A stretch of 48,938 nucleotides of DNA. Source: Candidatus Nitrosopelagicus sp. (lineage in GTDB: Archaea; Thermoproteota; Nitrososphaeria; Nitrososphaerales; Nitrosopumilaceae). Positions 1 to 8,029 of the stretch are shown here, one piece after another; the stretch's first letter is position 1; every line of letters begins with the position of its first letter. The position numbers and the translations under genes are program-made. Where the stretch lies: the NCBI GenBank assembly GCA_028345095.1, contig JAOMCQ010000007.1, forward strand, positions 1 to 48,938. The letters are read 5' to 3'. Below the pieces are notes generated by a model that was not told where the DNA came from, did no database searches, and worked only from the letters and a program-made list of their open reading frames with translations.

Positions 1-371
1 TCACAGACTTTATTGGTTAAACGATCCATATCCATTTTTTCAATAGTGAAATTTCGTATTTGTTCATCAGAAAATTGTTCTTCTAAATCATCCTCAGGAG
101 TTCTCTCAGCAGCTTCTTTTGCTGCTTTTGCTTCAGCTTCAGCTTTTTCTTTTTCAGCTTTAGCATCTTTCCTTGCTTGTGCTAATTCAGCTTTTGTTGG
201 TTTTTTTGGTTTCTCTGCTTTTGGTTTAGCTACTTTCTTTTTTGGTTTCTCTGCTTTTGGTTTAGCTACTTTCTTTTTTGATTTTTTCTGACTTTCTAAT
301 TGAGCTCTCAATTCTGCCAATTCTTTTTTAATTTGATTTGCTGTTTCTGGATCAATTTCTTTTTTTACCAT
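1..371 (-). CDS. Lys/Ala/Glu-rich protein, C-terminus cut by window edge
   Basis: The reading frame starts at an ATG (complement of 369-371) and stays open to base 1, so the C-terminus lies outside the window. The visible 123 residues are highly charged. A helical stretch (about 1-30) is followed by two exact copies of the 12-residue unit KKKVAKPKAEKP (residues 32-43 and 44-55) and then a Lys/Ala/Glu segment resembling a long helix or coiled coil. The last part (about 95 onward) is more ordinary in composition and may begin a small folded domain. There is no signal peptide or membrane segment. I do not recognise the family. Nucleic-acid binding or a flexible linker is only a guess from composition. 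Confidence 0.75.
   Translation of the reverse strand, partial: MVKKEIDPETANQIKKELAELRAQLESQKKSKKKVAKPKAEKPKKKVAKPKAEKPKKPTKAELAQARKDAKAEKEKAEAEAKAAKEAAERTPEDDLEEQFSDEQIRNFTIEKMDMDRLTNKVC
208..279 (-). repeat. Two tandem 36-bp in-frame repeats
   Basis: Bases 208-243 and 244-279 are identical 36-mers. They encode two copies of a 12-residue Lys/Ala/Pro unit in the truncated protein. The perfect identity suggests recent duplication by slippage. This is not a CRISPR-type repeat because there is no spacer. Confidence 0.9.
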
Positions 372-390
372 TTAATTTTCACCTATTAAC

Positions 391-861
391 CTAATTTACA
401 CGTAAACTTTTAGTCATACTAATATTTTTAGAGTATTTTTCATCAAAAATTTCGACATGAATTTCATATGTTCCAGATTTAGTAATTAATTCAGAGAAAT
501 TATCACCAACAGGTAATATATCATTATTCTGAGTGAAACATTGTTTCAAGAAACCGCTTTGAGTTAGAACCTGTTTTTCAGAGGTCGATACATCATAAAT
601 TGTAATATAAAGATCACCACAATTAAAATCTGAATTTGAGAAATTTATTCTAAATTCAAGATTAGAATTTTGTTCAATTTCAGAATTAAACCCAATAAGA
701 TTTATTTCATTTTTAGGATTAAGAGATTCTTTACCACCAAATTGTAAAAAATTTAATTCTCGATCTGAACTACCTAGTGTTTCAGCCATTACAGCAGTAC
801 CTAATGATACAGAGAGTACTATAGGAAGTATGTAAATTACAAAGACAGAAGCTTTAACCAA
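391..861 (-). CDS. Secreted hypothetical protein with signal peptide
   Basis: 156 aa. Residues 1-26 form a typical signal peptide: a Lys near the start, a hydrophobic core, and a VMA|E cleavage-like site. The mature part is beta-rich with alternating polar and hydrophobic residues. It has two cysteines (FNCGD and LKQCF) that could form one disulfide outside the cell, and it ends in a strand-like segment typical of small Ig-like or beta-sandwich extracellular domains. It starts 19 bases upstream of the Lys-rich gene on the same strand, so co-transcription is plausible. The family is not recognised and the function is unknown. Confidence 0.75.
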   Translation of the reverse strand: MVKASVFVIYILPIVLSVSLGTAVMAETLGSSDRELNFLQFGGKESLNPKNEINLIGFNSEIEQNSNLEFRINFSNSDFNCGDLYITIYDVSTSEKQVLTQSGFLKQCFTQNNDILPVGDNFSELITKSGTYEIHVEIFDEKYSKNISMTKSLRVN

Positions 862-951
862 GATGATTCAAGTTCAATTCTCACGTATATCAAATTTGTC
901 ATATTTTTTTATCCCAATTATGTTTATTTTAGGAAGGAAATTTGATAAATC

Positions 952-1068
952 ATGACAAAAAAGGTGTGTAAAAATGGACAATGTGAAGTCGATATTCCAG
1001 ATCTAAATTCAGATGAAAAAATAGAGAGAGAAGTGGACAAAAAGGATTCGTCAAAACGTCTAAGATAA
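952..1068 (+). CDS. Small acidic ORF, 38 aa
   Basis: An ATG-to-TAA frame of 38 residues starting MTKKVCKNGQCEVDIPDL and ending in a charged tail. A TATA-like TTTATT at 923-928 lies about 27 bases upstream of the ATG, the spacing expected for a leaderless thaumarchaeal mRNA. The two cysteines (C6, C11) could bind metal or form a disulfide. There is no hydrophobic segment. It is divergent from the secreted protein and sits just ahead of the ATPase gene. Function unknown. The evidence is the promoter spacing and the protein-like composition. Confidence 0.5.
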   Translation: MTKKVCKNGQCEVDIPDLNSDEKIEREVDKKDSSKRLR

Positions 1069-1110
1069 TTTGGTCATTTGAGTTAAATTCTAGAAAACAA
1101 TAATTTTTTC

Positions 1111-3195
1111 GTGCGATTAAGGAAGTTTAGAGCTCGTGCCTATCGTTGTATTCACGATTCAGGCGAAATTAGAGTGGGGGATCTTGCAGCTTTTGTTGGA
1201 CGAAATGAAAGTGGAAAAACTACAATTTTGCAAGCATTAACCTTACTTAACAAAGATCAACAAATCTCGGATCTAGATTTATGTGATGAAATGACAGAAG
1301 ATTTGAAACAAGAAATTAGATTAGCTGAAGGAGAATTTCAACTAAATCATAATGAAATTAGACTCATCAAAGAAACATTTCCATCAATTCCAGATATAAA
1401 GAAAATTAAGATTTTTCGAACTAATAAAAATCCAATACCACAATATGATTTTGGGGACATAGAGATTAGTGATGCTGAAAATAGTGGATTAAATTCATGG
1501 GAGAATTTTAGAGAAAAATTTCTTTCATTTTTAGATACCATTCCAAATCATGTCCAAATAAAATTGGATACCGGATTTTTTCAAGGTCAAGCACCAGAAA
1601 CAGAAGAAATGTTTAGAAATGAAATGGCAGAATTTGGAAATAATCTACAAGTACTAGCAGCTGATGAACCACAAGTCATAGAAGAATGGAATAAGATTTC
1701 AGAAGAAAATGATTCAAATTTTCAAAGTTTACTTGTTGGCACCACAGAAAAAATGGCCTTAGAAAATTTCATAGATTCTAATTTACATCCAAGATTTGTA
1801 TATTTTTCCGATTATAAGAAAATTATAGGTAATGTAAACTTGAATGAATATAGAAAAGAAAGAACAGATCCAAGTATAGAATTTACAGAAGATGAATTTG
1901 ATAAGGCAGATACTGTAGATAATTTATTTTATCTTGCAGAATTAGATGTAGATGAATTGGAAGAGGCAAAAAATAGCCCATCACAACTAATTAAATTACT
2001 TAATACATGTAGTAAAAGACTAACTGAGAAACTAAATCCAGCTTGGAAAGGAGATCCAATTCATGTAGAATTAAGATTGAATCCAAATAATGTGATGAGT
2101 GTTGTTATATCAGACGTACATAAAGATGGAACAGTTACAAATACAGGATTGTTGAATAGACGAGCTGAGGGATTTAAATGGACATTCTCATTTATTGTGA
2201 ACTTTGCAGCAGAAACTCAAAGAGCTGAATTGAAAGAGGCAATTTTGCTTTTGGATGAACCTGCAAGAAATTTGCATCCAACACAACAACGAGGAATATC
2301 AGATTTGTTGAAAAGTTTAGCAGGTTCAAATCAGGTGTTATATGCCACACATTCACCTTACATGATTTTTGATTATGCTCCAGGTAATCTCTTAGTCGTC
2401 GAATTAGATAAGAAAAAACATTTGAGTCGAATATATTATGATTATTGGAATGCCGATGATTTAACATTAACACCAATTCTTTATGGTTTGTCAAGAGGGT
2501 TAGTAGAATCAATTCTAGATAGACAAATAGGATATAATTCTAGACCAGTAATTATTGTAGAAACTATTTCAGATACAATGTATCTTAATGCATTTGATAA
2601 ATTTTTAGAAGACCCAAACATCTCGATGAATCCTCTTAACATAGTAGCAGCATATAATAAAAATTCTGTTTTACCATTATCAATTTTTTATAGAAATCAT
2701 GGCTACAATACATTTGTATTATTAGACAATACTGAAGAATCTAAAGAAATTTCTGCTCAACTAATTGCAAATGAATTTTCAAAAACACAAACAATTTTCT
2801 TTGAAGAAAAATCAAAAGCTCTACAATCAATTGAGGACTATATGATTATAGAAGATTATCTGTATGCAGTAAATCAGACTTATGCAATTAAATTAAGAAA
2901 AGAAGGATATGTCAATTTAACAGAACAAGATATTCAATCAAGAAATAAGAGTGGAATCATAGATAGTCTTCATTCAATATGGGAAGAGCATAAAGAAGAT
3001 GGATGGGAGAAATTTGATAGTGAAGAAGTAACACGATATATTTGTGAAAAAATTGCTATAGGAGAAGCTGATTTTCTTTCAGACAAGACAAAAGACAAAT
3101 TTAGATCACTCTATAGGCTAATTGCTGAGAGAATCAGGCAACAACAAAATCTAATGGCAAGTCAAAATTCAGATAAGAAAAAGATGAGTGTTTAG
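1111..3195 (+). CDS. AAA ATPase with OLD-like C-terminal TOPRIM region
   Basis: 694 aa, GTG start. The N-terminus is an SMC/RecF-type ABC ATPase: Walker A GRNESGKTT at residues 30-38, Walker B LLLDEP ending at D382-E383, and an H-loop ATHSPYM around H414, with a long helical insert between. The C-terminal part resembles the OLD-family TOPRIM domain: VETISD gives the first acidic residue (E484) and LLDNTEE supplies D539. The second aspartate of the usual DxD pair is replaced (D539-N-T541), so nuclease activity may be weakened or absent. Relatives include OLD nucleases and GajA of the Gabija defence system. No GajB-like helicase lies beside it. The stop codon overlaps that of the next convergent gene. 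Confidence 0.8.
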   Translation: MRLRKFRARAYRCIHDSGEIRVGDLAAFVGRNESGKTTILQALTLLNKDQQISDLDLCDEMTEDLKQEIRLAEGEFQLNHNEIRLIKETFPSIPDIKKIKIFRTNKNPIPQYDFGDIEISDAENSGLNSWENFREKFLSFLDTIPNHVQIKLDTGFFQGQAPETEEMFRNEMAEFGNNLQVLAADEPQVIEEWNKISEENDSNFQSLLVGTTEKMALENFIDSNLHPRFVYFSDYKKIIGNVNLNEYRKERTDPSIEFTEDEFDKADTVDNLFYLAELDVDELEEAKNSPSQLIKLLNTCSKRLTEKLNPAWKGDPIHVELRLNPNNVMSVVISDVHKDGTVTNTGLLNRRAEGFKWTFSFIVNFAAETQRAELKEAILLLDEPARNLHPTQQRGISDLLKSLAGSNQVLYATHSPYMIFDYAPGNLLVVELDKKKHLSRIYYDYWNADDLTLTPILYGLSRGLVESILDRQIGYNSRPVIIVETISDTMYLNAFDKFLEDPNISMNPLNIVAAYNKNSVLPLSIFYRNHGYNTFVLLDNTEESKEISAQLIANEFSKTQTIFFEEKSKALQSIEDYMIIEDYLYAVNQTYAIKLRKEGYVNLTEQDIQSRNKSGIIDSLHSIWEEHKEDGWEKFDSEEVTRYICEKIAIGEADFLSDKTKDKFRSLYRLIAERIRQQQNLMASQNSDKKKMSV

Positions 3196-3644
3196 AACGA
3201 GTCCCCATCTTCAAGATAATTCTTTTTTGCTTTTCGTGGTCGAGTTTTTAGTAATTTAGTACCAAAAATCATAATAGGAATTGAAACGCCCATGAATATT
3301 ATAGGTACCATTTCAACAGAAGAATCTACAAGACTAGGTTTTAGATCTTCTATCATAGTGTATGAATAGATCATTCCAAGTAATACAATTAACCCACTCA
3401 CGATTATTAACATTCCATTTAATTTAGAACCATAACGTTTTGATAAGTGAAATGAAACACCCATCATTATTGTAGCAGGAGCAATACTAAGTGAAATGAA
3501 TTGATATAATTTTGGAGCTGCTTCAAACCCAAATGAATCATTATCTGCAGGATCAATCATGAAATTAAATAAAGTAATAATTTCTGCAACAAAGAAAATA
3601 GATAGTACTAGACCTGCAATTGCCATATATTTTTCTAATGCCAT
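3192..3644 (-). CDS. Four-helix membrane protein, hypothetical
   Basis: 150 aa with four predicted transmembrane helices at about residues 7-28, 45-65, 75-95 and 112-130, and a Lys/Arg-rich tail that should face the cytoplasm. No catalytic or metal-binding motif is visible. It is convergent with the OLD-like ATPase and the two stop codons share bases 3192-3195. Family and function are not recognised. Confidence 0.75.
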   Translation of the reverse strand: MALEKYMAIAGLVLSIFFVAEIITLFNFMIDPADNDSFGFEAAPKLYQFISLSIAPATIMMGVSFHLSKRYGSKLNGMLIIVSGLIVLLGMIYSYTMIEDLKPSLVDSSVEMVPIIFMGVSIPIMIFGTKLLKTRPRKAKKNYLEDGDSF

Positions 3645-3686
3645 AATAACAAATTTTTTTTTGATGTAATAAACTATAACTTAATT

Positions 3687-4703
3687 TTAAAGAATTCCCA
3701 CTAGTGCTGAAAGCTCTTTTCTACATGCAGCGCCTAATTCTTCTGCAGCTTTTTCAGGTGTCAGCTCATTTATGAATATCCCAAATCCAAGTTCCAAACC
3801 AGACCAAGGAATAGTTTGTGGGTAAACCTCCACATGCCAATGAATTTGTTTACTATTTTTCTTTTCAGGAGATAAATGAAATGCAATGTTAAAGGAAACG
3901 TCTTTGATAGAATTAGATAAACCTCCCAAGGTAGCTCTCAAGATTAAGGCTAGATCATTAATTTCTTTTTGAGAGATTTTTGAAAAACTAGTTGCATGTT
4001 TTTTTGGACATATCCAAAATTCATATGGATGTGATGGAGCCCATGGGGACAATGCAATGAATCCCTCAGTTTGAAGAATTTGACGTGGACCCCCCGATTC
4101 AGAAGTTACAACTTGACTCATTGGGTATACACCTTTTTCATTTAAAATTCTATGAGAAGAATTTGCTTCTTCCTCAATTTTTGGAGGAATAGTTGAAAAA
4201 GACATCATGTGCAAGTGTGGATGTTCAACTTTAGTCCCAGAGTGTTTACCACTATCAGCATAAATTGCAACATATGCAACACCTTTTTGAGTATAAAGCC
4301 ACCTAAGTCTGTCTTGTACTACAGATAATACATAACCCCATTGTTCAACATCAATTGTTGCTAAATTTTTAGTTTCATCAGGGGAAGCAATAATGTTGTA
4401 ATGATAACCATATGCAGGTTCACTGTATAATGGATGATCAGAATATGTATTCTCGGTTTCAGTATCTACTGCTGGATTAATTGCAGGGACTACTCGAACA
4501 GTCCAATTTTTTACAGAAGTACCGTCATCATCTTGTAATCTTTGTAACATTCCATCTTTTAGAACTAATGATAAAACAGAAGGATTTGTCATAGATTCAT
4601 TTCCAGGTTTAAATGGATTTTTCTTTGTTTTGGAGGGTTTTGTTTGTGATGGATTTACAATAACAAATCTTTCGGCTACATGATCTTTTCTTAAATTGCC
4701 CAC
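3687..4703 (-). CDS. Galactose-1-phosphate uridylyltransferase-like (HIT superfamily)
   Basis: 338 aa, close to the usual GalT length. GalT moves UMP between UDP-glucose and galactose-1-phosphate through a uridylyl-histidine. The active-site signature HWHVEVYP is at residues 288-295, an upstream HPHLHMMSF fits the first HIT-like half, and PFKPGNE near the N-terminus matches the family block usually written CPFCPGNE. Here the two cysteines are Asn29 and Lys32, so the structural metal site common in the family is lost. The enzyme may act on another sugar-1-phosphate or nucleotide. It is divergent from apgM across about 100 bases. Family assignment is firm; substrate is uncertain. Confidence 0.75.
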   Translation of the reverse strand: MGNLRKDHVAERFVIVNPSQTKPSKTKKNPFKPGNESMTNPSVLSLVLKDGMLQRLQDDDGTSVKNWTVRVVPAINPAVDTETENTYSDHPLYSEPAYGYHYNIIASPDETKNLATIDVEQWGYVLSVVQDRLRWLYTQKGVAYVAIYADSGKHSGTKVEHPHLHMMSFSTIPPKIEEEANSSHRILNEKGVYPMSQVVTSESGGPRQILQTEGFIALSPWAPSHPYEFWICPKKHATSFSKISQKEINDLALILRATLGGLSNSIKDVSFNIAFHLSPEKKNSKQIHWHVEVYPQTIPWSGLELGFGIFINELTPEKAAEELGAACRKELSALVGIL

Positions 4704-4773
4704 TCAATAATTACAAAAAAATTCATTAAAAAGTGTTGAAACGATCTATACAAAAAATACTAGATCTTGAAGA

Positions 4774-4780
4774 TTTAAAA
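4774..4780 (+). promoter_or_regulatory. TATA-like box of apgM
   Basis: TTTAAAA centred about 27 bases before the TTG start at 4804. This fits leaderless transcription and supports the TTG as the true start. Confidence 0.45.
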
Positions 4781-4803
4781 TGAACATTATATTTTGAAAG
4801 ACG

Positions 4804-6090
4804 TTGACTGACAATTCTCAGATCAAAATAGTCTACATTTTACTAGATGGAGTAGGAGATCTACCACATCCAGATATAGAAAATATGACTCCATTACAAG
4901 CAGCAAAAACACCAAATATGGACAAACTAGCAAAAAATGGCAAAATGGGTGAAGTAATTTCAGTGGGAAAAGGAATCGCTCCAGAATCAGATATTGCAGT
5001 TTTCAATATGTTAGGATACAAATTTCACCATGCAGATTATGCAGGTAGAGGTGTAATCGAGGCAATAGGTACAGGAATAGATTTCAAAGATGGAGATTTA
5101 GCACTACGTGGAAACTTTTCAACATTAGATGAAAAAGATGTAATCATTGATAGAAGAGCAGGACGTCACATTAAAAGAGAAGATGCAAAGGCTGTATCTG
5201 AAGAAATTGAACAAAAATTAAAATTTTCAAATCCACTTGCATCGGTAGTTGTTTCCCCAACTATTGGTCATAGAGTTATTGTTAGAATAAGAGATGAACA
5301 TCCATTATCTCCAAACGTTACAAACACAGATCCAGCTTACTCTAGAGTAGATGGAATGGGAGTAGCAAAGGCCGTAGGAGATTTTCTAAAAATTGAGAGA
5401 TGTTTACCTTTAGATGAAACAGATGCTTCCAAATTATCTGCAGAATTAGTCAATGAATTTACAGAAAAATCATTAAAAATTCTAAAAGAAAGTGAAATAA
5501 ATAAAAAAAGAAATTCACAGGGGGAAAAATTACTGAATAGTATTTTGTTGCGAGATGCAGGAAACAAATATCCAAAAGTTGAGACAATTAATGAGAAATA
5601 TTCTATGAATTTTTCATGTATTGTTGATATGCCAGTAGAAATTGGTATATCAAATGTTCTTGAAATGAAAGCATACAGTGCAGGAGGATTAACAGATTAT
5701 GAAGAAAAAGCAACGGTTGCAGCAAAATCTATGGAAACAGAGAATGCAATTTATGTTCATTTGAAGGGACCAGATGAATTTGGTCATGATGGAGATGCGA
5801 TAGGAAAAATGAAAAATATTGAAGAAATTGATGAAAGATTTTTTGGTACACTTTTAAAAAATATTGATACCAACAAAGTAACAATTATGATTTCAGCAGA
5901 TCATTCAACCCCATGTATTAACAAAGGACATAGTGATGATCCAGTACCAGTATTAATTTCAGGAGATAAAATTGAAAATGATGGATCAGAAAGATTTACA
6001 GAAGAATTTGCTAAAAAAGGTGAAATCGGATTATTAGAAGGTGCCCAAGTAGTAGATAAAGCAATAGAGATTATTAAATTAAAAAACTAG
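4804..6090 (+). CDS. apgM: 2,3-bisphosphoglycerate-independent phosphoglycerate mutase, archaeal type
   Basis: 428 aa, TTG start. The enzyme interconverts 3- and 2-phosphoglycerate in glycolysis/gluconeogenesis. It belongs to the alkaline phosphatase superfamily: ILLDGVGDLP gives the metal-binding Asp (D15) and APESDIAVFNMLGY holds the likely nucleophile Ser62. The late blocks KGPDEFGHDGD and ISADHSTPC carry the remaining metal-binding Asp/His residues. Length fits the archaeal ApgM family. The TTG start is supported by a TATA-like box at matching distance. The 3' end overlaps the convergent DUF309 gene by 17 bases. Confidence 0.92.
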   Translation: MTDNSQIKIVYILLDGVGDLPHPDIENMTPLQAAKTPNMDKLAKNGKMGEVISVGKGIAPESDIAVFNMLGYKFHHADYAGRGVIEAIGTGIDFKDGDLALRGNFSTLDEKDVIIDRRAGRHIKREDAKAVSEEIEQKLKFSNPLASVVVSPTIGHRVIVRIRDEHPLSPNVTNTDPAYSRVDGMGVAKAVGDFLKIERCLPLDETDASKLSAELVNEFTEKSLKILKESEINKKRNSQGEKLLNSILLRDAGNKYPKVETINEKYSMNFSCIVDMPVEIGISNVLEMKAYSAGGLTDYEEKATVAAKSMETENAIYVHLKGPDEFGHDGDAIGKMKNIEEIDERFFGTLLKNIDTNKVTIMISADHSTPCINKGHSDDPVPVLISGDKIENDGSERFTEEFAKKGEIGLLEGAQVVDKAIEIIKLKN

Positions 6091-6637
6091 ATACATCTTT
6101 TGAATTTATCATTTCAGTAATAGTTTTTTTGATTTTATCAATGTCAATATTGTGATATTCACCATTTGAGTTTTCTAACTTTTTTAATGCACGATTAAAA
6201 ATGCTTATACAAATTGAATCTTCATCTTTTTGATAATGAACCAATCCAGCTGCAACTAAAATTATGCCTTGAACTAAAAATTTTTCATTCCCATCACAGT
6301 TTTTCCAAACACCTTCAAGAATTTCATGACATTCCCAAAAACGTTCATTATTAAAATAGTCTATACCTTCAGAAATTGCTTTTTCTTTTTCAACAAGTTC
6401 TTCAATCACATGTTTTGCATGATCTAATGGACCAATAGATGATAATTTTTCTATTAATTCATCTAAATCTGATTTAGATATAGTAGTATCAAATTCAACG
6501 TATTTTTTTGACACTCTACAATCGCGTAAAGTTAAATTCATTCCAGAAGCAATAACTCGAGATTTTCGTAAAATATCTTTTGCCATTTTACGATTTAGAT
6601 CTGATGAGTTTTTGAGATGAAGCATGTAACGTTCCAT
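6074..6637 (-). CDS. DUF309 family protein
   Basis: 187 aa. The C-terminal half holds the DUF309 signature: FNNERFWECHEILEGVWK at about residues 95-112, followed by a helix rich in small residues (LVQGIILVAAGLVHYQK). DUF309 is a small all-helical domain of unknown biochemical role. The first 90 residues form a separate mixed domain. The gene is convergent with apgM (17-base overlap) and divergent from rps24e. Family assignment is good; function is unknown. Confidence 0.8.
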   Translation of the reverse strand: MERYMLHLKNSSDLNRKMAKDILRKSRVIASGMNLTLRDCRVSKKYVEFDTTISKSDLDELIEKLSSIGPLDHAKHVIEELVEKEKAISEGIDYFNNERFWECHEILEGVWKNCDGNEKFLVQGIILVAAGLVHYQKDEDSICISIFNRALKKLENSNGEYHNIDIDKIKKTITEMINSKDVSSFLI

Positions 6638-6686
6638 GACTATTAGGAATTAGAATTTCTTAAATTTCTTGTTAATTCATTGAAGA

Positions 6687-6693
6687 TTTATAA
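6687..6693 (+). promoter_or_regulatory. TATA box of the S24e-S27ae operon
   Basis: TTTATAA centred 27 bases before the ATG at 6717. Together with the short gap and no Shine-Dalgarno motif, this indicates a leaderless ribosomal-protein transcript. Confidence 0.65.
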
Positions 6694-6716
6694 GAACTAT
6701 TCAGAGGTTTTGCTAT

Positions 6717-7106
6717 ATGTCAATGATTCAGACAGTGAGTGATGTTGAAAATTCATTCCTATCAAGAAGGGAAATTACTTGTAATTTTCAAGGTCTCGGA
6801 GGAAAACTGAAGAGAAAAGAGGCTATCGAGATGATTACAAAAGAGTTCAACTTAGCAAATAAGACAGTGATTGCAATAAATATGAAAAATCAAACAGGTA
6901 GACCAAATGTTACAGGAATGTTTTATGTTTATGATAATGAAGAACTAGCAAAGAAACAGGTTAATCCAACAATATTTGAAAGATTGGAAAGACAAGCAAA
7001 GAAAGATGCTGAAGCAGCACCTGCTGAAGAAAAAGCAGCTGAAGCAGCACCTGCTGAAGAAAAAGCAGCTGAAGCAGCACCTGCTGAAGAGGAGAAAAAA
7101 GAATAA
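6717..7106 (+). CDS. rps24e: Small-subunit ribosomal protein S24e
   Basis: 129 aa. The N-terminal 95 residues match S24e: NSFLSRREITCNF, then helix RKEAIEMITKEFN, then strands ending in GMFYVYDNEE. The rest is an unusual acidic tail with the ten-residue unit AAEAAPAEEK repeated nearly three times, ending EEEKKE. Eukaryotic and most archaeal S24e tails are basic instead. The ATG lies 27 bases after a good TATA box. The stop overlaps the S27ae start by one base (TAATG), so the two genes are translationally coupled. Confidence 0.93.
   Translation: MSMIQTVSDVENSFLSRREITCNFQGLGGKLKRKEAIEMITKEFNLANKTVIAINMKNQTGRPNVTGMFYVYDNEELAKKQVNPTIFERLERQAKKDAEAAPAEEKAAEAAPAEEKAAEAAPAEEEKKE
7008..7090 (+). repeat. 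30-bp tandem repeat encoding the S24e tail
   Basis: A 30-base period runs through about 2.7 copies. The two blocks 7021-7050 and 7051-7080 are identical. It encodes AAEAAPAEEK units and is a likely slippage-prone site. Confidence 0.85.
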
Positions 7107-7288
7107 TGCCTGTAGAAAAAAAAGGTCACAAAGGTGTTAGCCCTAAAGTAAGTCAATATTACAAAGTAGATAATGATAAAGTATCAAGAGAAAGAAAATC
7201 ATGTGCCAGATGTGGAAAAGGTGTTTTTATGTCCCAACATAAAAATAGAAGAACTTGTGGAAAATGTGGCGATACTGAATTTATTTAA
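7106..7288 (+). CDS. rps27ae: Small-subunit ribosomal protein S27ae
   Basis: 60 aa, zinc-ribbon ribosomal protein. CARCGKGVFMSQHKNR and CGKCG supply a four-cysteine zinc site, and the basic N-terminus matches archaeal S27ae. Its start overlaps the S24e stop by one base. S24e-S27ae is a common archaeal gene pair. It is convergent with the metallopeptidase-like gene, sharing a TTAA stop overlap. Confidence 0.93.
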   Translation: MPVEKKGHKGVSPKVSQYYKVDNDKVSRERKSCARCGKGVFMSQHKNRRTCGKCGDTEFI

Positions 7289-7989
7289 TAAAGTTTTTTC
7301 TTTCGTAGTTTAGAATCTTTTGTTTTAATTATTTCAAGTTGTTGTAAAAGAAGCTCATCAAATTTTATGTTAGACAATTGTGTTGCATTTAATTTTACAG
7401 TATTAGTATCAAGAGAGATTTTAGATACAGGTAATTTTTGTTCAACCCAAAATTTAAGAACTTTATCTTCTAACTTGTAGTCACGAAATCCGGAAGGAAA
7501 TCTTTTTGTGATATGTGATATCAAAGTATTATCATTGAAAACACTTCTAGGTTCAAGTAATCTAGTATTATCAAAATAAACATTTTCAAATAAATTACTT
7601 GAAATTTCGTCAGAAATTAATTCATTATTTGACAAACGTGTTACTAATTCAAGATAATGGAGAAATTCGTGTGCCAATATTGCATGAATAGTTCCTTTAA
7701 GACCATAAGCAACTAGAGGGGCAGATAGTTGAATTACCACATGAATTGAATCATCACTGATTAATGGAATGGTTCTAGCATATAGAATTCCTATATCAAG
7801 AGAATTTGTATTTCCAGAAACAATAATTGATGGCTCTACGTAAATAATTGGATATTTTATTGAAGATGCTTTTTCAATTCTCATAATTCCATCGGATACA
7901 AGAGAGAATCTTTTTTGAATTAATTCATAAGTTGTTTTTGGTATTATATCATTTTCAAAAGATTGTGATACTTTTTCTAGTGGATTCAT
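7285..7989 (-). CDS. Putative zinc metallopeptidase-like protein (HEFLH)
   Basis: 234 aa, soluble. The hydrophobic helix ILAHEFLHYLELV carries an HExxH motif, the signature of gluzincin/metzincin proteases, in the middle of the protein at about residues 105-117. A downstream acidic segment (ELISDEIS) could supply the third zinc ligand. The C-terminus is basic (KLRKKKLY). There is no signal peptide, so action inside the cell is likely. I do not recognise a named family. Peptidase activity is inferred from the motif and its helix context. Confidence 0.55.
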   Translation of the reverse strand: MNPLEKVSQSFENDIIPKTTYELIQKRFSLVSDGIMRIEKASSIKYPIIYVEPSIIVSGNTNSLDIGILYARTIPLISDDSIHVVIQLSAPLVAYGLKGTIHAILAHEFLHYLELVTRLSNNELISDEISSNLFENVYFDNTRLLEPRSVFNDNTLISHITKRFPSGFRDYKLEDKVLKFWVEQKLPVSKISLDTNTVKLNATQLSNIKFDELLLQQLEIIKTKDSKLRKKKLY

Positions 7990-8029
7990 GTTTAAGATTG
8001 AAAAATTACTATAAAAAAGCTTGATTTAT

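Noticed and set aside
208-279. CRISPR-like repeat
   Set aside because: Two adjacent in-frame copies without spacers; no other repeats or cas genes in the window.
13-291. Phe/Ala/Ser-rich plus-strand reading frame
   Set aside because: It is the complement of the Lys/Ala-rich gene on the minus strand, and its low-complexity composition is the expected mirror image.
6929-7156. Minus-strand Ser/Ala repeat ORF
   Set aside because: Shadow of the S24e tandem-repeat tail on the other strand.
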